A stretch of 64,000 nucleotides of DNA from Chytridium lagenaria (GCA_025449115.1 JAHLKC010000046.1:186001-250000); one strand, 5' to 3'. Positions 10,994-24,893 are shown, numbered from the stretch's first letter. Notes: generated from the sequence alone by a model not told the origin. Made by a program: numbers and translations.

Positions 10994-13900
10994 ATGACTC
11001 CCTCGCCTTCCACCGATGCGGTCGTCGCTCCATCCACTCCGACCAGAAAGCCCATCAGCTCGGTGAAGACCGTCACCACACCCTCGGCTTCCCCTGCTAG
11101 AACTGCTGCTAAATCCACTACGGCTGCCTCTCCCGCCACCAGGACTTCAACCGTTGCCGCCAAAAAGCCTGCAGCCCCCTCATCTACAGCCTCCGCCAAA
11201 CCTCCCACCGGCTCCGCAACAAAAACCGTTACCTCAACTGTTGTTAAGAAGACTGCCGCGCCGGGGAGGCTCCTTCAACTGCTGCTGCTAAAACGGTCGT
11301 CAGGAAACCCGCTACCACCACCTCTACTACCTCGTCGTCGTCAACTGCTACAAAGACCCCAGTCACCAAGACTGCTGTTAAACCGTCCCAGACTACCACC
11401 CCCCCGTCTTCTGTCGCGTCTTCTCCGGCCAGGGCTGCTAGGAGTGTCCCGTCATCCGCTGCTAATGGAGTTGTCAAGACTGTGTCATCCACTACGGCAA
11501 AGACCCCGCTTTCCCCTCGGCTGACCAAAGTCGCGTCTTCTACTCCTTCAGCCGACGCCGAGGCCGTTAAGGCTCTTCAGGCTCGCATTGTTGAGCTTGA
11601 ATGCCTTTTAAAAGAGAAGAAGGATCCTGAGGTTGTCGCTGAAGCTGGAGAAAAGGCTGGGGAGAAGTCTGAAGAGGTGAGTTGATATTTAAGGAAAAAA
11701 TGAAATAGAAGTTTCTAATATGATGTTTTGTAATTAAAGGCTTCTGCTTTGGAGACAACCATTGCGGCGCGTGTTGAAGAAATCAAGGTCCTCCAGGGAC
11801 AGATGGATACTCTTGTTCGGGCGCAGAACTTGTATGAGGAGGAGAAGAAGCGCCTTGAGGATAGCAAGTCTGAGATTGAAGGACGTTTGAGCGCTGTGAT
11901 TCAGGATAAGGAGCAAACGATAGAGTCTTTGAGGCAGCAAATTGAGACCCAGGTGAGCCCTTTTTCCTTCCCTTTTTTGAACCTGGCTCGTGGCTTGTTT
12001 TCCGCCACCAGCAAACCATGGAACGAGGGCGTGGTTTTCCTTTTGTCCTACACCAATAATTTCTTCCCTATTTTTCAAAATTTACTGGTGGTTGGAATAT
12101 TGATCCCTTTTTTCTCTACTTAGGTCTTGGGTCTTCACTCTGAGGTGCAAAAATCAAAGGACCTTCTCAAACAAACGGTCGAAGAAGCTGCCGCAGAAAA
12201 GGAAGCACTTCAAGCAAAGCTCGACGCTCAGATCGCCGAAATCGCTGACCGCGTTTCCTCCATCACAACCCTTAAGACGGAGATTGAACAACTCCGCTCC
12301 CATCAGTACCTCGAATCCGACCTCACCTCCACGCGTCAACTCCTCATCGTCCGCGAATCTGATCTCGCGACCGCCGTTGCAAACCATGGATCCGCTCTTG
12401 CTGCTCGTGACGAGGAGCTTCATTTTGCCCAGGACGCTTTATCGTCTGCCCGACAAAAGATTTTGGCGCTTGAGGAGGAGATTCATGTGAAGAGTGAAGC
12501 GCTTCTAGGGGTCAAAGAGGAACTTGATGTGGCGATTAATACGCCTGCTCAGGCCGTTGTTGACCCTGCAATTGCGGAGAGGGAGGGGGCTCTTCATAAT
12601 GAGGTTACGCAACTCAAGCAAGACTTGGATGAGCTTAAGGCTCTTCGTGAGGCAGAGAAGACAAAATCAGTGGGGAGATTGATGCGCTAAAGTCTCAGGT
12701 AATTTTAATTTTTACAAAATTATGTTCTGACCTAATTTCAGGTGACCGCAGCCATCGATGTTCGCGACTCTGTGGTTGCCGAGATGCAGAAACTCAGCGC
12801 TTCCGCCACCACCTCCAACAGCGCCACCGACGAAGCCAACGAAGCGCGCGATCGTGCCCTCGACGAAGTCCAAAGTCTCGAAAAAGACCTCGCCGCATTT
12901 AAAGACATCGCTACAGCCGAACGCGAAGCCGCGGTGGCAGAAGTCATTGCTCAACTTGACGCTTTAAAGGCCGAGCTTGCAACCACCCAGGAAAAGGCCA
13001 CATGCCTTGAGCAAGATGTTGAGCGTTTGACGGCTGAGCTTGCTCTTGAACGGGATCGTGCTGCAACAGTCCCAGAACTTGAGGCCAAGATTGTGGAACT
13101 TAAGAGTGAGCTGGAGGATGTTAAGGGGAGGTTAGAGGCTTCGGAGGCTGCTGCTGCTGAGGCGAAGGCGGTTGCTGAATCGAAGGATGAAGTTGTGGCG
13201 GCTATCAGATCATCGCTTTCAGCGTCTGAGACCTCGTATGAAGAGAAGGTGGCTGAAGTGGAGGAACTTGAGAAACAGTTGAGTGAACTCAAGTCGGAGA
13301 TCGCGAACGCTCGTGAGGGTTCGTCGTCTGATGAGGCTGCTTCTCTTAGAGCTGCTCTTGAGGAAGCCGATGAACGTGTCGCTGTCGCTGTGTCATCCAT
13401 CAAGGAAGCCTCTGCACTTGAAATTGCGGCTGCTAAGGAATCCGTTGAGGCCGTCAAGGCTGAGTATGAGGCTTTGGTAGCAGGCCTTAAGGAGGAGATT
13501 GCAGCTGCTGAAGCTAATGTTCAGGTTGCGGTTGATGCTGCTGTGAATGTGGTCAAGGAGACCGAGGTTGCTGCTTTGAAGGCTGAGGCTGAGACGGCGA
13601 GCGCTGAAGTTTTTGCGCTCAAGGAAACTATCGAGTCTGTTGAGGCTTCGGTGCAGGAGAAGGTGGAGGCGGCTGTAGCGGCTGTCAAGGAGGCGCATGA
13701 GGCGGAGGTTTGCAGACTCAAGGAAGAGCTTGAGGTGGCCACTGCTACCGTGGCAACTTCTAGCGAGGTTGTGGATAATGAGGAGGTGGAGCAACTCAAG
13801 GCTGAGGTTGCTGCTCTCAAGGCTACTCTTGTCGCCGTCGAGTCCTCTACCGAACAAAAGATTGCTGAAGCAGTTGCATCTGCCACGACTTCGTCTGACG

Positions 13901-15038
13901 CGGCCGACGAGAACGCCGTTCTAAAAGAAACCATTTCTAATCTTGAGACACAGCTTCAAGCTTCCGAGCTTGCCACGTCATCTCTCAAGGCGCAACTTGA
14001 GGCGGCTCTTGCATCCTCTGTGCCAAGATCACTTAGCACTGTGCCTGAACTTCCCGAAGAGGAGGAGTCGGAAGACGCCGAGGAGATTGATACAGTTGAG
14101 ACGTTAAGGGTTAGGCTAGATGCGACTAAGGAGGCGCTTCGGAGGGCGGATAGGAGGGCGGAAGCAAAGGCTGCTGCTATGATGGAGGAGACCCTTGAAC
14201 AGTACAGAGCTAGGGAGGAGATGTCTGGGCATTTGATGGAGGAGGCTCGAGCTAGAATTGTGAGTCTTGAGAATCGCATCAACAGAGTTGAACGCTGTCG
14301 AGGCCGAGGAGGCAGTTGTTGTTACGGCTGAAGCTACCGCGACGCGTGTTGCGGAGCTTGAGGAAGAGCTTGAGCGTCTCCGTGGCGATTTAGGGGAAGC
14401 TGTATCTAAGCTTGATGTGACCTCTGATGAGAATGCGGAGGCCCAGACGCACATTGAGGCATTGAGGGAGTCGCTTGCTTGTATGACTGAGGAGGTTGAG
14501 GAATTGAGGGCGACTTTGATGGCTTATGAGGAGGGTGTTGAGGAGAGTGAGGTTGAGAGGTTGAGGAGGGAGTTGGAAGAGGCGAGGGCGGAGAGTGAGG
14601 CGCTGGCAACGGAAAATGAGGAGATGGGCAAGTACTTGGAAGCGTTGAAGATCGTGGAGGCGGAGGAGAGTGCGGCGTTGAATGAGAGTGAGTGTTGATT
14701 TTTTTATTGATTTTTTGTTTTGAGTAGTATTTCTTACCTAGCTTTTTTCCGTAATGGTTTACTTATATTTCTTGAATTGTTTTTTTAGAAACCCCTGCCC
14801 AAAGGGCCTTTGTTCTTCGCATGAAGATGCAAAAGTTTATGAGCGAGCCCGATGAGGTCCCCACCGGTGACGTTGGAGAAGAAGCCGTTGAGGATGTTCC
14901 CGCCGACGAAGTTTGCGACGACGAAGCTGAAGTTAGCGAAGAGCTTGTAGACCCTGAGAACCAGGTTCGTCTTCCCTTACTCCTACCCCGCCTGCTTCTA
15001 ACCCTTGCTTCCAATAGGTTGCTGTTGCCGCCGAGTAG
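10994..15038 (+). CDS. long Ala/Glu-rich coiled-coil protein with basic Pro/Ser/Thr head
   Basis: I do not recognise a named family. The spliced product is about 1,200 aa. The first ~190 residues are Ser/Thr/Pro/Ala/Lys-rich and basic, a composition typical of disordered microtubule- or nucleic-acid-binding regions. From about 11555 onwards the protein is almost continuous heptad-like helix, with blocks such as VEEIKVLQGQMDTLVRAQ and ETQLQASELATSSLKAQLEA. The short tail is acidic and ends DPENQVAVAAE. Exons are about 10994-11675, 11739-11951, 12124-12699, 12742-14691, 14789-14964 and 15019-15038, all at GT-AG sites. One-base frameshifts near 11262, 12668 and 14283 must be corrected. Long stretches are also open on the opposite strand because of the biased codon content; these are shadows. 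Golgin, spindle-pole or cytoskeletal roles are all possible. Confidence 0.75.
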
Positions 15039-15693
15039 AACGCCTCTACAATTTCTTTTTCTTTGCGCGCACCTTTTCCTCGTTAGGCTGAATGGGCCGT
15101 AAACATTCAGACCCCTCCTGTTGGGTTCTTTTATATTGGCCCCCGTTTTTATCGTTTATGCAAACCTCTTATTTTTGACTCTATTTTGGAACGAACAATT
15201 ACCTGCTGACGGTTCTTGTTTTTTATTGCCGTGTTCCAGTTTCATGCCTCTTCGGTTTCTTGCTTTTTCTTTTGCGGTTCGAGCTATTTTTATCTGTATC
15301 AATTTGTTGTTGAATGATAGACGTCTGTCCCAATGAAGGGTATGACTTTTTGCTTGATTATCTGTGGGGTCGCATCCGTTTTAGTGTTGTTTTTAGATGG
15401 TCCTTGCGTTTTAGTTTAAAGGATATATGGTAAGGACTTAAAGAACAATCTACGTTGGGCAAAACGCGGGGATTTGGCGACATACAATATTAAGCGGTAA
15501 ATTGTTAACGCAGCCGTCATCAATTTGGCGAAGCCATATACTTTCATCATATTCTTTCTTTCTTACCTATAAAAATGCATTGGAAGAACGTTTGGGAAAT
15601 CAAAACTATCTTGACGTTTTCTGTTACATGCTTTTTTAGATTTGTCTGAGAACTCGGACTCTTTTGTGATTCAAGTCAAACCTCAACAAAGGA
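15039..15693. other. intergenic region before RFC3
   Basis: This 655-bp stretch is the 3' flank of the coiled-coil gene and the RFC3 promoter. It is T-rich with no conserved coding or RNA signal. Confidence 0.4.
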
Positions 15694-17274
15694 ATGGCTG
15701 CTGCTGCGAATGCCCCTGCGCATATGCTCTGGGTCGACAAGTATCGACCCACTTCTCTCGAAAAGCTAGACTACCACAAAGATCTCTCATCTCAACTTAA
15801 GAACATGGTCCTCATCAATCTTCTTTCATATCCGTCTACTCAGCTCCCTTTTATACTTATCATCAAGAACACTGACATTAAAACTGATAGGCTGCCTCTG
15901 CCGATATCCCGCATCTCCTATTCTACGGTCCCTCTGGAGCAGGAAAGAAGACTCGCATCATGACCATTCTTAGGGAAATTTACGGGCCTGGAGTGGAAAA
16001 GGTGCAGTTTTTGATCTTCATATATGGTCTGCGACCATCAATTACTGATATGTGCCTCTACTTCAGCTTAAAATCGACTTGAGGACTTTTGTGACCCCTT
16101 CCAACCGCAAGCTTGACATTCATGTTATCATGAGCAACTACCACATCGAACTGACACCGAGGTATTGTTTTCCTTGGCTTACATATCGCTTACCTTGCTT
16201 TATTCAGTGACCTTGGCTCATACGACCGTATCGTTATTCAAGATCTAATCAAAGAAATCGCGCAAACTCAACAAGTCGATACCTCTGCTCGAAGACCTTT
16301 TAAGGGGAGCTGTCTTGTTTATTATCCCATGTATTAACAGACATTCTACCTTAGTGGTTGTCATTAACGAGGCAGAACATCTTAGTAGAGACGCGCAGGC
16401 AGCTCTCAGGAGAACAATGGAAAAATACATGTCCAATTTACGCATCATCCTCTGCGCCACTTCAACGTCACGCATTATTCCCCCTATTCGGAGTCGTTGC
16501 TTGCTAGTCAGAGTGGCCGCCCCCACAATCGATGAGGCAAGTTTATTATGTTTTACTTTCCATGATATGTCGCTCCTTTTCAGAGTTTTCGACTAATCTT
16601 GTTTTCAATTTACTGGGGCTCTTTTATTTATAGATCACGTCTGTCCTTCAAAAAATCGCAAAAAAGGAATCTCTTGACCTTCCTCCCGTCTTTGCCAATC
16701 GCATTGCCGAAGCTTCCGAGGGTAATCTTAGAAAGGCTACATTGATGTTTGAAGCAGCACGCGTCCGAAAGTAATTTTTTTTCGTTCATGTGTGCGATTG
16801 TGATACGGAGCCTAACATGTTTATTAAAATTAGATACCCCTTTTCGGATAAAGATGAAGTCACAAGATCCGATTGGGAAGCATTCATTGCAGAAATGGCG
16901 AAATACATCGTACAGGAACAGACTCCAAAGAGATTACTGGAAGTTCGTGGAAAACTTTATGAGCTGTTAACACACTGTATTACGGCTGACACTATTCTCA
17001 AGGTATGTTTTGTCTCTTTTTAATCCAATCTAATAAATCACGTAGACACTTGCCGCGAGCTCGTCAAGAACGTGGATGAAGGTATCATGAAAGAGGTGAT
17101 GCTTCTTGCGGCCCAATATGTAAGCTTTTCTAAAAAGTATGGTACGTGTTCACTAATTGCTGCTTAGGAACATTCCATGAGGTTGGAACAAAGGCGATTT
17201 TCCATCTTGAAGCGTTTGTCGCAAAGTTTATGTCGGTTTATAAGCGACATTTGTTTTTATTGGCAGGGATGTAA
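15694..17274 (+). CDS. RFC3: replication factor C subunit 3 (human RFC3 / yeast Rfc5 type)
   Basis: This is a small subunit of the clamp loader that opens PCNA and places it at primer-template junctions. The N-terminus has [20 protein letters not shown]. The Walker A motif is GPSGAGKKT (about 15925). The Walker B position reads [10 protein letters not shown] instead of DEAD, which is normal for this ATPase-poor subunit. [14 protein letters not shown] carries the SRC arginine-finger motif. The helical collar has [20 protein letters not shown], and the end is [17 protein letters not shown]. Introns lie near 15808-15891, 16003-16067, 16163-16207, 16306-16352, 16536-16634, 16772-16833, 17003-17045 and 17120-17167. 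The fourth lacks a clear GT donor (AAGGGGAGC), probably a sequence error. The stop is at 17272-17274. Confidence 0.95.
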
Positions 17275-17629
17275 ATGTGGAATAAATGGATTTTGTTTTG
17301 ATGATTTAAAGGTTGTGTGTGTTCAAACAAAATCGAAGGAATGGATTTTTTTATTTCGTCCCTTAATTCACTGATACATATAGTCACTAGATATCTTTTC
17401 GAGCGCGAATAAAAATTAGACTTGAGTACGTGCTAAATGTGGGCAGTGTGATTAAGTTCGCTCTTAGGCAAGACATCACGAGTCAAGTTCTTCCAGCATT
17501 TCTTATTAAGGGTTATGAGCTCGTTCACCTAGGACTTTCGAAGGCCAGAGGTTCAATTGGTTGCTCACCTTTACGTACATGTCAGGACTCTTAAAAATAT
17601 TCTTTATTTGAGTGTCTAAATCATTTAAC
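17275..17629. other. convergent intergenic region, RFC3 / IFT172
   Basis: These 355 bp separate the 3' ends of two converging genes. Nothing beyond AT-rich 3' flank was seen. A weak tRNA-like look near 17511-17575 was rejected. Confidence 0.4.
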
Positions 17630-20600
17630 TTAAAGGAATACAGGTTGTTGAGGTGACCCACACCACGGACAAACACGCTCCATCATCGTAAACTTGTTCC
17701 AATCGTCCTTGTTGCGAATCTCGCACAAGAGTTGCATCTCACGCGATTACGAAGAAGAGGGTACCCTAAATTAAAAAAGTCATATTAGTCCAATGTACGC
17801 AATTGATGGGGACTCGGAGACAGAGCGTGTAGAACGAGAAAGTTCATTACCTGTGATAATACATGGCTCATGAACAGTGTTACAGCTGTAGCAAGAAAGA
17901 GAAGCATCGTAGATCTTGGTACTGCATTCCTCGCAATCCCTTCTATCCACTTCTTGTTTCACTTTTTGGTCCAAAGAGACTTGAAGCACCCAGTCACGGA
18001 CTTCATCGCGTTTTGCCTCCTGCGGGGAAAAAAAGTTAGCGGGAGGAAAGCTCGTGCAATAGGTTTTTACCTTCATGTTCTCCGCTGGGAGGTCAATATC
18101 GTAAGGCACATCCGTGTTCTCAAAGTCGGAATTCTCAAGCATCGACGCGTCTCCTTCTTCGATAGCGTCACTGATGTCGAGGTAACGGTTCCAGCAAACA
18201 AACGCCATGTTGCTCATTCCAGCAAGCTTGAGTGTGCAAAACAGAGAGCTAGTCAACACATCTTTAATAAAAACGATTTCAAACCTTGCATACTGTCCAG
18301 CCTCGTAAAACGCTCGATCGGGTCCAATATCTTTACAATACCTCAACAGCGAAACACTGATTTTTGCAGCAAAATAGACGAGCTCCTTCTTTTTCCCGCA
18401 AAAGTTCCTTAACGTCAAAAGATGGCTGATGAACAGCTTTCGCGAGAATTCGGCGGAAGTGAGGATGAAGCTGGACCGCTTTGATGAACCTAAGAAGTGA
18501 ATAGAGTTTAGATAGTCCATTGTGAAGGTTCACATTTTTAAAATAATGTGAATATACCATTTTGAACAGCATTTCCCTGAGCGCCGTTAAGCTTGTAGCA
18601 CTGCCGTATTGAAGGACATTCCTTGCAAGCTGGATGTACATCTCATTGCTTGATGACGATATGACGACCCCGTATTTCGCAATTTGTTGAACGGCTTGAT
18701 CGAATTTCCCATCCTTCATCATGCTCCTCGTGAACGCGGACATGTACTTGCTCAAACATCGTTCCCTTTTACAGAAAGACTTAGATATAGAATCATGGCT
18801 TAAATAATAAAGCCAACGATATTAAAAACACTTACATGATTCGCCGCAGTATCCAAACACTTTTCCCATTCACCCCTCTGCGCAAACATATCCAACCCCG
18901 CCACAATATCCACATTGACCAAAACATCCGCATGTCCCTTATTTTTCAAATGCGCAACATAACTGTTCTCAACGTAATCCCCATATTTCGGTGCAATCCT
19001 CGAAATCTCCCTCGCTTTTCCCACAATCCTCCTTGCACGTACGCGTCAATCGCCTCCTTAAACATCTCAGCGGACGCGAAAAACTCGGCAGCTTGCTCGT
19101 ATCGCTTGATACTGGTCAACCGCGCACATACGGTCGTGACGACTTCGTGGCCACGTCAGGTACGAATTTAATAGCAAGGGCAACGGCTTTTTCCCAGACT
19201 TCTTCAAGGAATGAAAGGTCCGTGATTTGAGGGGTGTTGAATTTCAGGTACATGTCGATAGCGCGGTTGAAATCTTTTTGTTGCTCCAACAACCTTGCTG
19301 TGGACAGTAATTCATCACGACGGTTACTGTTACTCTGTCCGCGAGGAAACGATCATAATCTTCATGAACTTCGGAAAGCTTGTTTGGAAGGTATTCTTTG
19401 GCAAACCGAATAGCATCCTTCCACAACCCCGCGTCTTTATACAACTTGATCGCAAGATCCGGTCTTTGCGCTCTCAACAACAACGTCTCTGACGTGGAAT
19501 AATCCTTCCTATCAAAGCTTACTTTAGCTTGTCCAATCAACACCTCCCCAACACTATTCGGATCATAAGTCTCGGCAACCGAAAACGCAGACTCCCAGTT
19601 CTCATTATGAATATACATCAAGATGGCTTCTTTCGGTTTCCCTGCAAGGATAAAAGCGTTCTCGGCTTCCTTGAATTTACCATTATCTTCCAAAACATGG
19701 CGTGTTTGTAATGAACGTCCGAGAGCTTGAATTTGTCGGCAAAGCGGCTGAGCTCAAAGGCGAAATCAAAGGCACCGTTTTCCGTCGCAAAGTCAATGGC
19801 GGCTTCGAGGAGACCGAATTTGGTGAGGAGTTTAACAGCGGATTCACCACCGAGAGAACGGGCCCAGAGGTAGGCGACTTGCTTGGCAGAGTTTGGACCG
19901 CCATAGCTTTTAGCAATCTAATTGATTACAGTGATTTTAGTAAAGCAGTTGCTTCCCCTGAAAAAAAAGAAGTAATAACAACAACAATAGCAACAACAAA
20001 GGCAAAATCAACAACAATAACCGACCCTATACGCATCCTCGTACGCACTATTAGCGCAATACATGTTGATAGCAGCTTTCCAATCTTTTCCTTCAAGGTA
20101 ATGATGTTCGGCCAACTTAAAGTTCCCTTCCGTCTCCAGCGTCTTGCAAGATACAGGTGAGTCTCAATCAACAAATCCTTATGATAAGCCGTCACAAGTC
20201 GAATCATATGATCATAATGTTTATGATTCTTGTACATATTGATCGCAAGATCAGGTTCCCCAACCGTCAAATAAAGCTTCTCCGCTTCCTTGAGTTTCCC
20301 TACACCCCCACATGTCAGTTGTTACAAAAGGTGGAAGAAAATTACCTTGTGCCTCCATATCCCTCGCCTGAGATATATACAAGAACGCCACCTCTTCCGG
20401 TGACATATACGTGGTCGCAAGTGCATGCGCCTTCTCCACTTTTACTCCTCGTATACATATCAACAGCTTCCTGTGGTTTCCCAGCCTGCACAAAATACTT
20501 TTCGGCTAACGCGAAATCAGAGACACCCGCGAAATGTTTGGCGAGTTCAAGGAAATAGGGTTTGCCGCTTTCAGGGGGTTGAAGACAATCGAGGATACCG

Positions 20601-23600
20601 ACGGCTTTTTTCCACTATTCAGAAAACCAGGTTTAATTGTTGTAAAAAAAACACAAAAAGTAACTATGGCTTTTTTTGGTTACCTGTTTGGCCCCCATCG
20701 CCGCTTCAATGGCTTTGAACGATTTCCCAGCCTCAATATAATGATTGATGGCCGCATCCATCTGTTTCTGCGCAACAAGGTGATCTCCCCATTGCTAAAG
20801 ATACCCCCACGTTAATTTTTAAACGTCTTTTCATTTCACTCTCTCACCTCCTCCAACGCAATAATCTCCTGCGGGAAAAACACTCTTGAAAGCTCCACCG
20901 CCGCACGGAACGCTTTCCCACGCCGGTATGCGTCCAGCGCGCGTTCATTGCTACCAAGCTTTTCGAAAAGCTCACCAGCCTAGTGTTGTTAATGTGTTAG
21001 TCGTTGCCTTTTTTTCATTGGGAGAAAGAGCGTGATAGAGACCTTTTCGTAGAGACTGGATTTGAAGAGCGCTGCGGCGACGCGTTCGGTGAGTTCAATG
21101 TTGTTGAGGTTGTGATGGTTGAGAAGGAATGCAGCACGTGCGGGCATGCCTAGAAACGTCAACCCGATTAAAACACTACCCTTTTACCTCCTTTCAAGAA
21201 TAAATTGATGGCGGATACAATATCTCCTTCCTCCTCTTTCAGCTCGCCTATTCATAAGGTGAATACCGTGAAAAGACCTTTTGAAAAGCTCACCAGCCTT
21301 ATCCTCCTGTCCAGAATCAATCAACCATTGGAAATAATTTTTGCGGAGATGTTCGAGTTCTGGATGGTTTCGCGCTTCTGCTACTTTGATGGAGAGGTTC
21401 CATTTATGCATCTCTTGATACATTTCCATGGCTTCTTCGACTTTTCCCTTTAAAAATAGTGTGAGAGTTGAGAATGGGTAGAGGAGGAGGGGGGTTACCT
21501 GTTCAAGGTAGATGGATTCCGCGAATTTAAATTGTTTGTCAAGGACAGAGAGTTTGGCGCGGATCAAGTAGTGGTTGATGCCGTCCTAAAAAAAAAAACA
21601 TCAGATGACATTAGCCACCTAAAAATAAACAAATAGATTCCATACCTTCTCATCCAGTCCTAATTTTTCCATACTATCAATCAAGTTTTGTAAAAATCTT
21701 GATCTCGAGATATCCCCCAACGCCGCAAAACATCTACCCCAATTTTTTTCAGTCCTTTTCAAAAAAAAAAACGTCTACTCACCTTTGCGCAATCGCAATC
21801 TTCCGATCCTTCAAGGCCGTCGTGCTAAGCGTTTTCCACATTGCCTCCGTCTCAGGTGTCATCTCCAGTGTCTCTAAAAGACTCACCGCCCTGATGTTTC
21901 GTTAAGAAAAAAACGAAAAGGAAGGAAGGGGCGGTCACCTTTCATAATCTTTATCGTCAAGCGCTGTCCCGAATTCGATGAGTCCTTCGTCAAGAGTGTA
22001 TGAGACGGTGTTGACCCTTCATCGACAATCACTTCGGTTTTGCCTTTATCGCGTTCAATATCCTCAATGTCACCCTTTTGATCACAATGTTAATAAAAGC
22101 AGGATGGAAGTAAGGGAGTGCAGCACCTTGATTGGGAACGTTGTGACGCGTTCCGGGGAATCGATAGAGTACCATATACAGAGGTTTTGACGACTTTGAG
22201 CGACAACCACGTCACTATTTGGAACCCACTGGAAAACATGGAGTTTATTGTTAACCATGTGGAAATAGAGGGAATGGGGGGTTTACCTGGACGTAACTAC
22301 AGAAATGTAGAAGCGTGACTCGAGTCTGCGTTCCAAGATCATACAAATGTAACTGCTGTTTTCGATCCCTAAACAAAAGCTTATTCGCCTTTCCCGAAAG
22401 CTACAAAAAAACAGACGATTTAGAATGTACTGTAAGAACAAAGAATGGTGTGTGTGTGAGAGAGTGTACCTCTAGCCAATCAATCTTGGAATCATGACTG
22501 ATCGCAGCTAAATTGAGTCCACTGACAAGATCTAATACGTGAACGGTTTGCAAGTCAATGAGGTAGGCGATTCGTTTGATGTCTTCCTCGCATTTCCGTT
22601 CGTTCAGACGAACACTGGGGAGGGTGAGGAAATTTTTGTGAGGAAGGCGGGGGAAGTACCTGATGAGATGGGGATTCATGTGCTCGGTTCGACATGAACC
22701 TAGGATCTCGTTGACACCGTATTCGACGAGAGAAAGTTCACCCGCGTTGAATACCATGCAGACTTGTGGGTTATCAAAGTAAAATTTCTCGTCCCCACTC
22801 CCCGTCCACGGAATCTAATTATATAATCAGTACACAGAATCTTCCATTGTAATAAATGTTACCTCGCTAAGTTTACAGCTTGACAAATCTCCAATGAGAA
22901 GGGTATCAGGGGTGTTGGCGATAAGAAATTGGTCTTGGAAAATATTGACCTTTTCAATCTCGTACCCATAATGCGATTTGAGAACGATACGGGACCCTGT
23001 GGAGAGCCGTTTGACTATGACTTGGCTGGGGGAGACGTAGGTGAATTCAAATTTCCCTTTGTAGGGGAGCGACGGAGACAGCAGTCAAACATTTCTACGG
23101 CCCCGCACATATTGGCCTGAGTGGAGCAAGGGCATAAACAAAAGAAAAAGTAAGGGACGTGGCATCAGTGATGAGAAAAAGTAGTAATGACAATTAAATT
23201 GGGAAGAAATGTAACCAACAGACTTACCGCAATAAGCCGTGAACCGTCAGGTTTCCAAGCCAAAGCAGTCACATCATAAAAGTTTTCAATCACTTTTAAC
23301 GGCGCCTCCTCCCAAACTTGCCGCGCCGACGAAAAGTTGTAAACATGAAATCTACACAAAAACTCCCCACTCAGTTTTCTCTCTTTAAAAAAAACAAAAG
23401 GCACCCCCCCCCGCAACTCATACCTTTCAAACCCTCCCACAGTCACACTCTGTCCACTTTGGGCTGAACTCTGCAACCGTGAGCTCCTGCTCCTCATCAT
23501 CCTTGCTGTAATCAAACTCATTCATGACGCGTCCCTCGTTATCGTAAAACACAACCATGCGGTCACATCCAGCCAGCCACGATGCTTTCTCCCCAGGATA

Positions 23601-24341
23601 ATGCTGTTGGAGCGCAGGTGTGGACGGCAAATTTACCCTGTTTTTTATGTGTGAGGGAATGGAGGAGCCAAGGATTGATGGGGTTGTACCTGCGAAGCTC
23701 CAGAGATTCCATCGTCAAAGAAGAAGCGATTGATGGAACCGTCGAGATGACCGGTGATGATGGCGTTACCGTCGAGACTGCTTGCGGCAGAGACGACGCA
23801 GCTTTCCGTTTGGTATAGCGTGGCTGCTTTGTTTGTCTTTAAATTCCCAACGCGGACCTAGAGAAAGAAAAAAAAGAAAAAGAGCCATGAATAAAAAGTT
23901 GGGTAGGAATGCAAAAGAAAGGGGTTAATTTTTTACCTTTCCATCAGCCATCCCAAATACCAAAGCATTATGTTGCTCCTTTGGCCAAGTCATGCAAGTA
24001 ATCTCTGCAGTTTGAATCAACTTGTTACAAATAGACTTTTTCTCCCCCCACTCCAACCCAAGCTTGTACACAAACACGACACAATCTGTTTGAGCGACGG
24101 CGAGTTTTGTAGAGTCTGGTGAGAATGCAAGAGCGCAGACGTAGTAAGGTTTAGTGGATTTTGGGTCACCGGGTTTTGTTGAGAAACGGTCTTTTCTTTC
24201 ACCAGTTTCATCGTAGAGGGAGATGACCCTGTCTACACCGACTATAGCGAGCTTTTGGTTGTTGGAAGACCAAGCGAGGGCTGTGATGCGGTTGAGGGCG
24301 TCTGCAGGCGGGCATATGGTTTTGAGATGACGGATCTGCAT
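17630..24341 (-). CDS. IFT172: intraflagellar transport protein IFT172
   Basis: IFT172 is a large subunit of the IFT-B complex that carries cargo along the ciliary axoneme and acts at the tip turnaround. The start at 24341 gives [20 protein letters not shown]. The WD-repeat half follows: [36 protein letters not shown], then about 23500-22400 with [20 protein letters not shown] and EHMNPHLI. The TPR-like half spans about 21570-17800, with [35 protein letters not shown] and [19 protein letters not shown] blocks. The C-terminal end has [39 protein letters not shown]-like sequence and [11 protein letters not shown], stopping at 17630. All blocks are in the order of the animal protein, giving about 1,700 aa from twenty or so exons. 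Several one-base frameshifts must be corrected, for instance near 17690, 19030 and 23440. Confidence 0.97.
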
Positions 24342-24893
24342 CTTGTGACGTGTGTGTATGTGTGTGTTGATGGTTGATGGTTGTGAATATGACAGATGTG
24401 ATGTGAAATGAATAAAGGTGAATGAGAATGGTGTGATGGATATGGTGATGGATGGTGATGGTGATGGTGATGTTATAAGATGATATGATGACAGACAGAC
24501 TTGATTCAAATCAAATCAAATCAAATCAAATCAAGCAACCAACATTAAAAGCTAATAAATAAAGAAAGAAAGAATGAAAGAATATTAAACAACAAACAAC
24601 AACAACAACAGCAGTAATATATTACTATTAGCAATAAGAGGTTGTTGTTGTCAATACAAATTGTCAGATTAGATATAAATAAAATAAAATAAATAAAATA
24701 AATAAATAAATACCATCCCTTTTGTACTACATATCTACTTCTTCATCATTTTATTTATTTATTTATTATTATTTATATATATATTTATTAATATTACATA
24801 CTATCATAATTAATATAAATATATGTAGCCAAACATCCATTTTTCATCCATCCACTTCATTAAATAAATATAAAAGTAATAAATAAATTAGTA
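24342..24893. promoter_or_regulatory. divergent, low-complexity promoter region, IFT172 / golgin
   Basis: These 552 bp lie between divergent genes and are dominated by simple sequence. There is a GATGGT-type run just upstream of IFT172 (about 24440-24475), a TCAAA repeat (about 24505-24534), AAATA and TTTATT runs (about 24676-24790) and a long AT-rich block. No coding signal was seen. Confidence 0.5.

Noticed and set aside
12951..13934. long Ser/Ala-rich open frames on the minus strand
   Set aside because: They are shadows of the Ala/Glu-rich coiled-coil gene on the plus strand, caused by its codon bias.
17511..17575. tRNA-like stretch with a T-loop-like AGGTTCAATTGG
   Set aside because: The base after the loop does not pair as required, and no acceptor or anticodon stem could be drawn.
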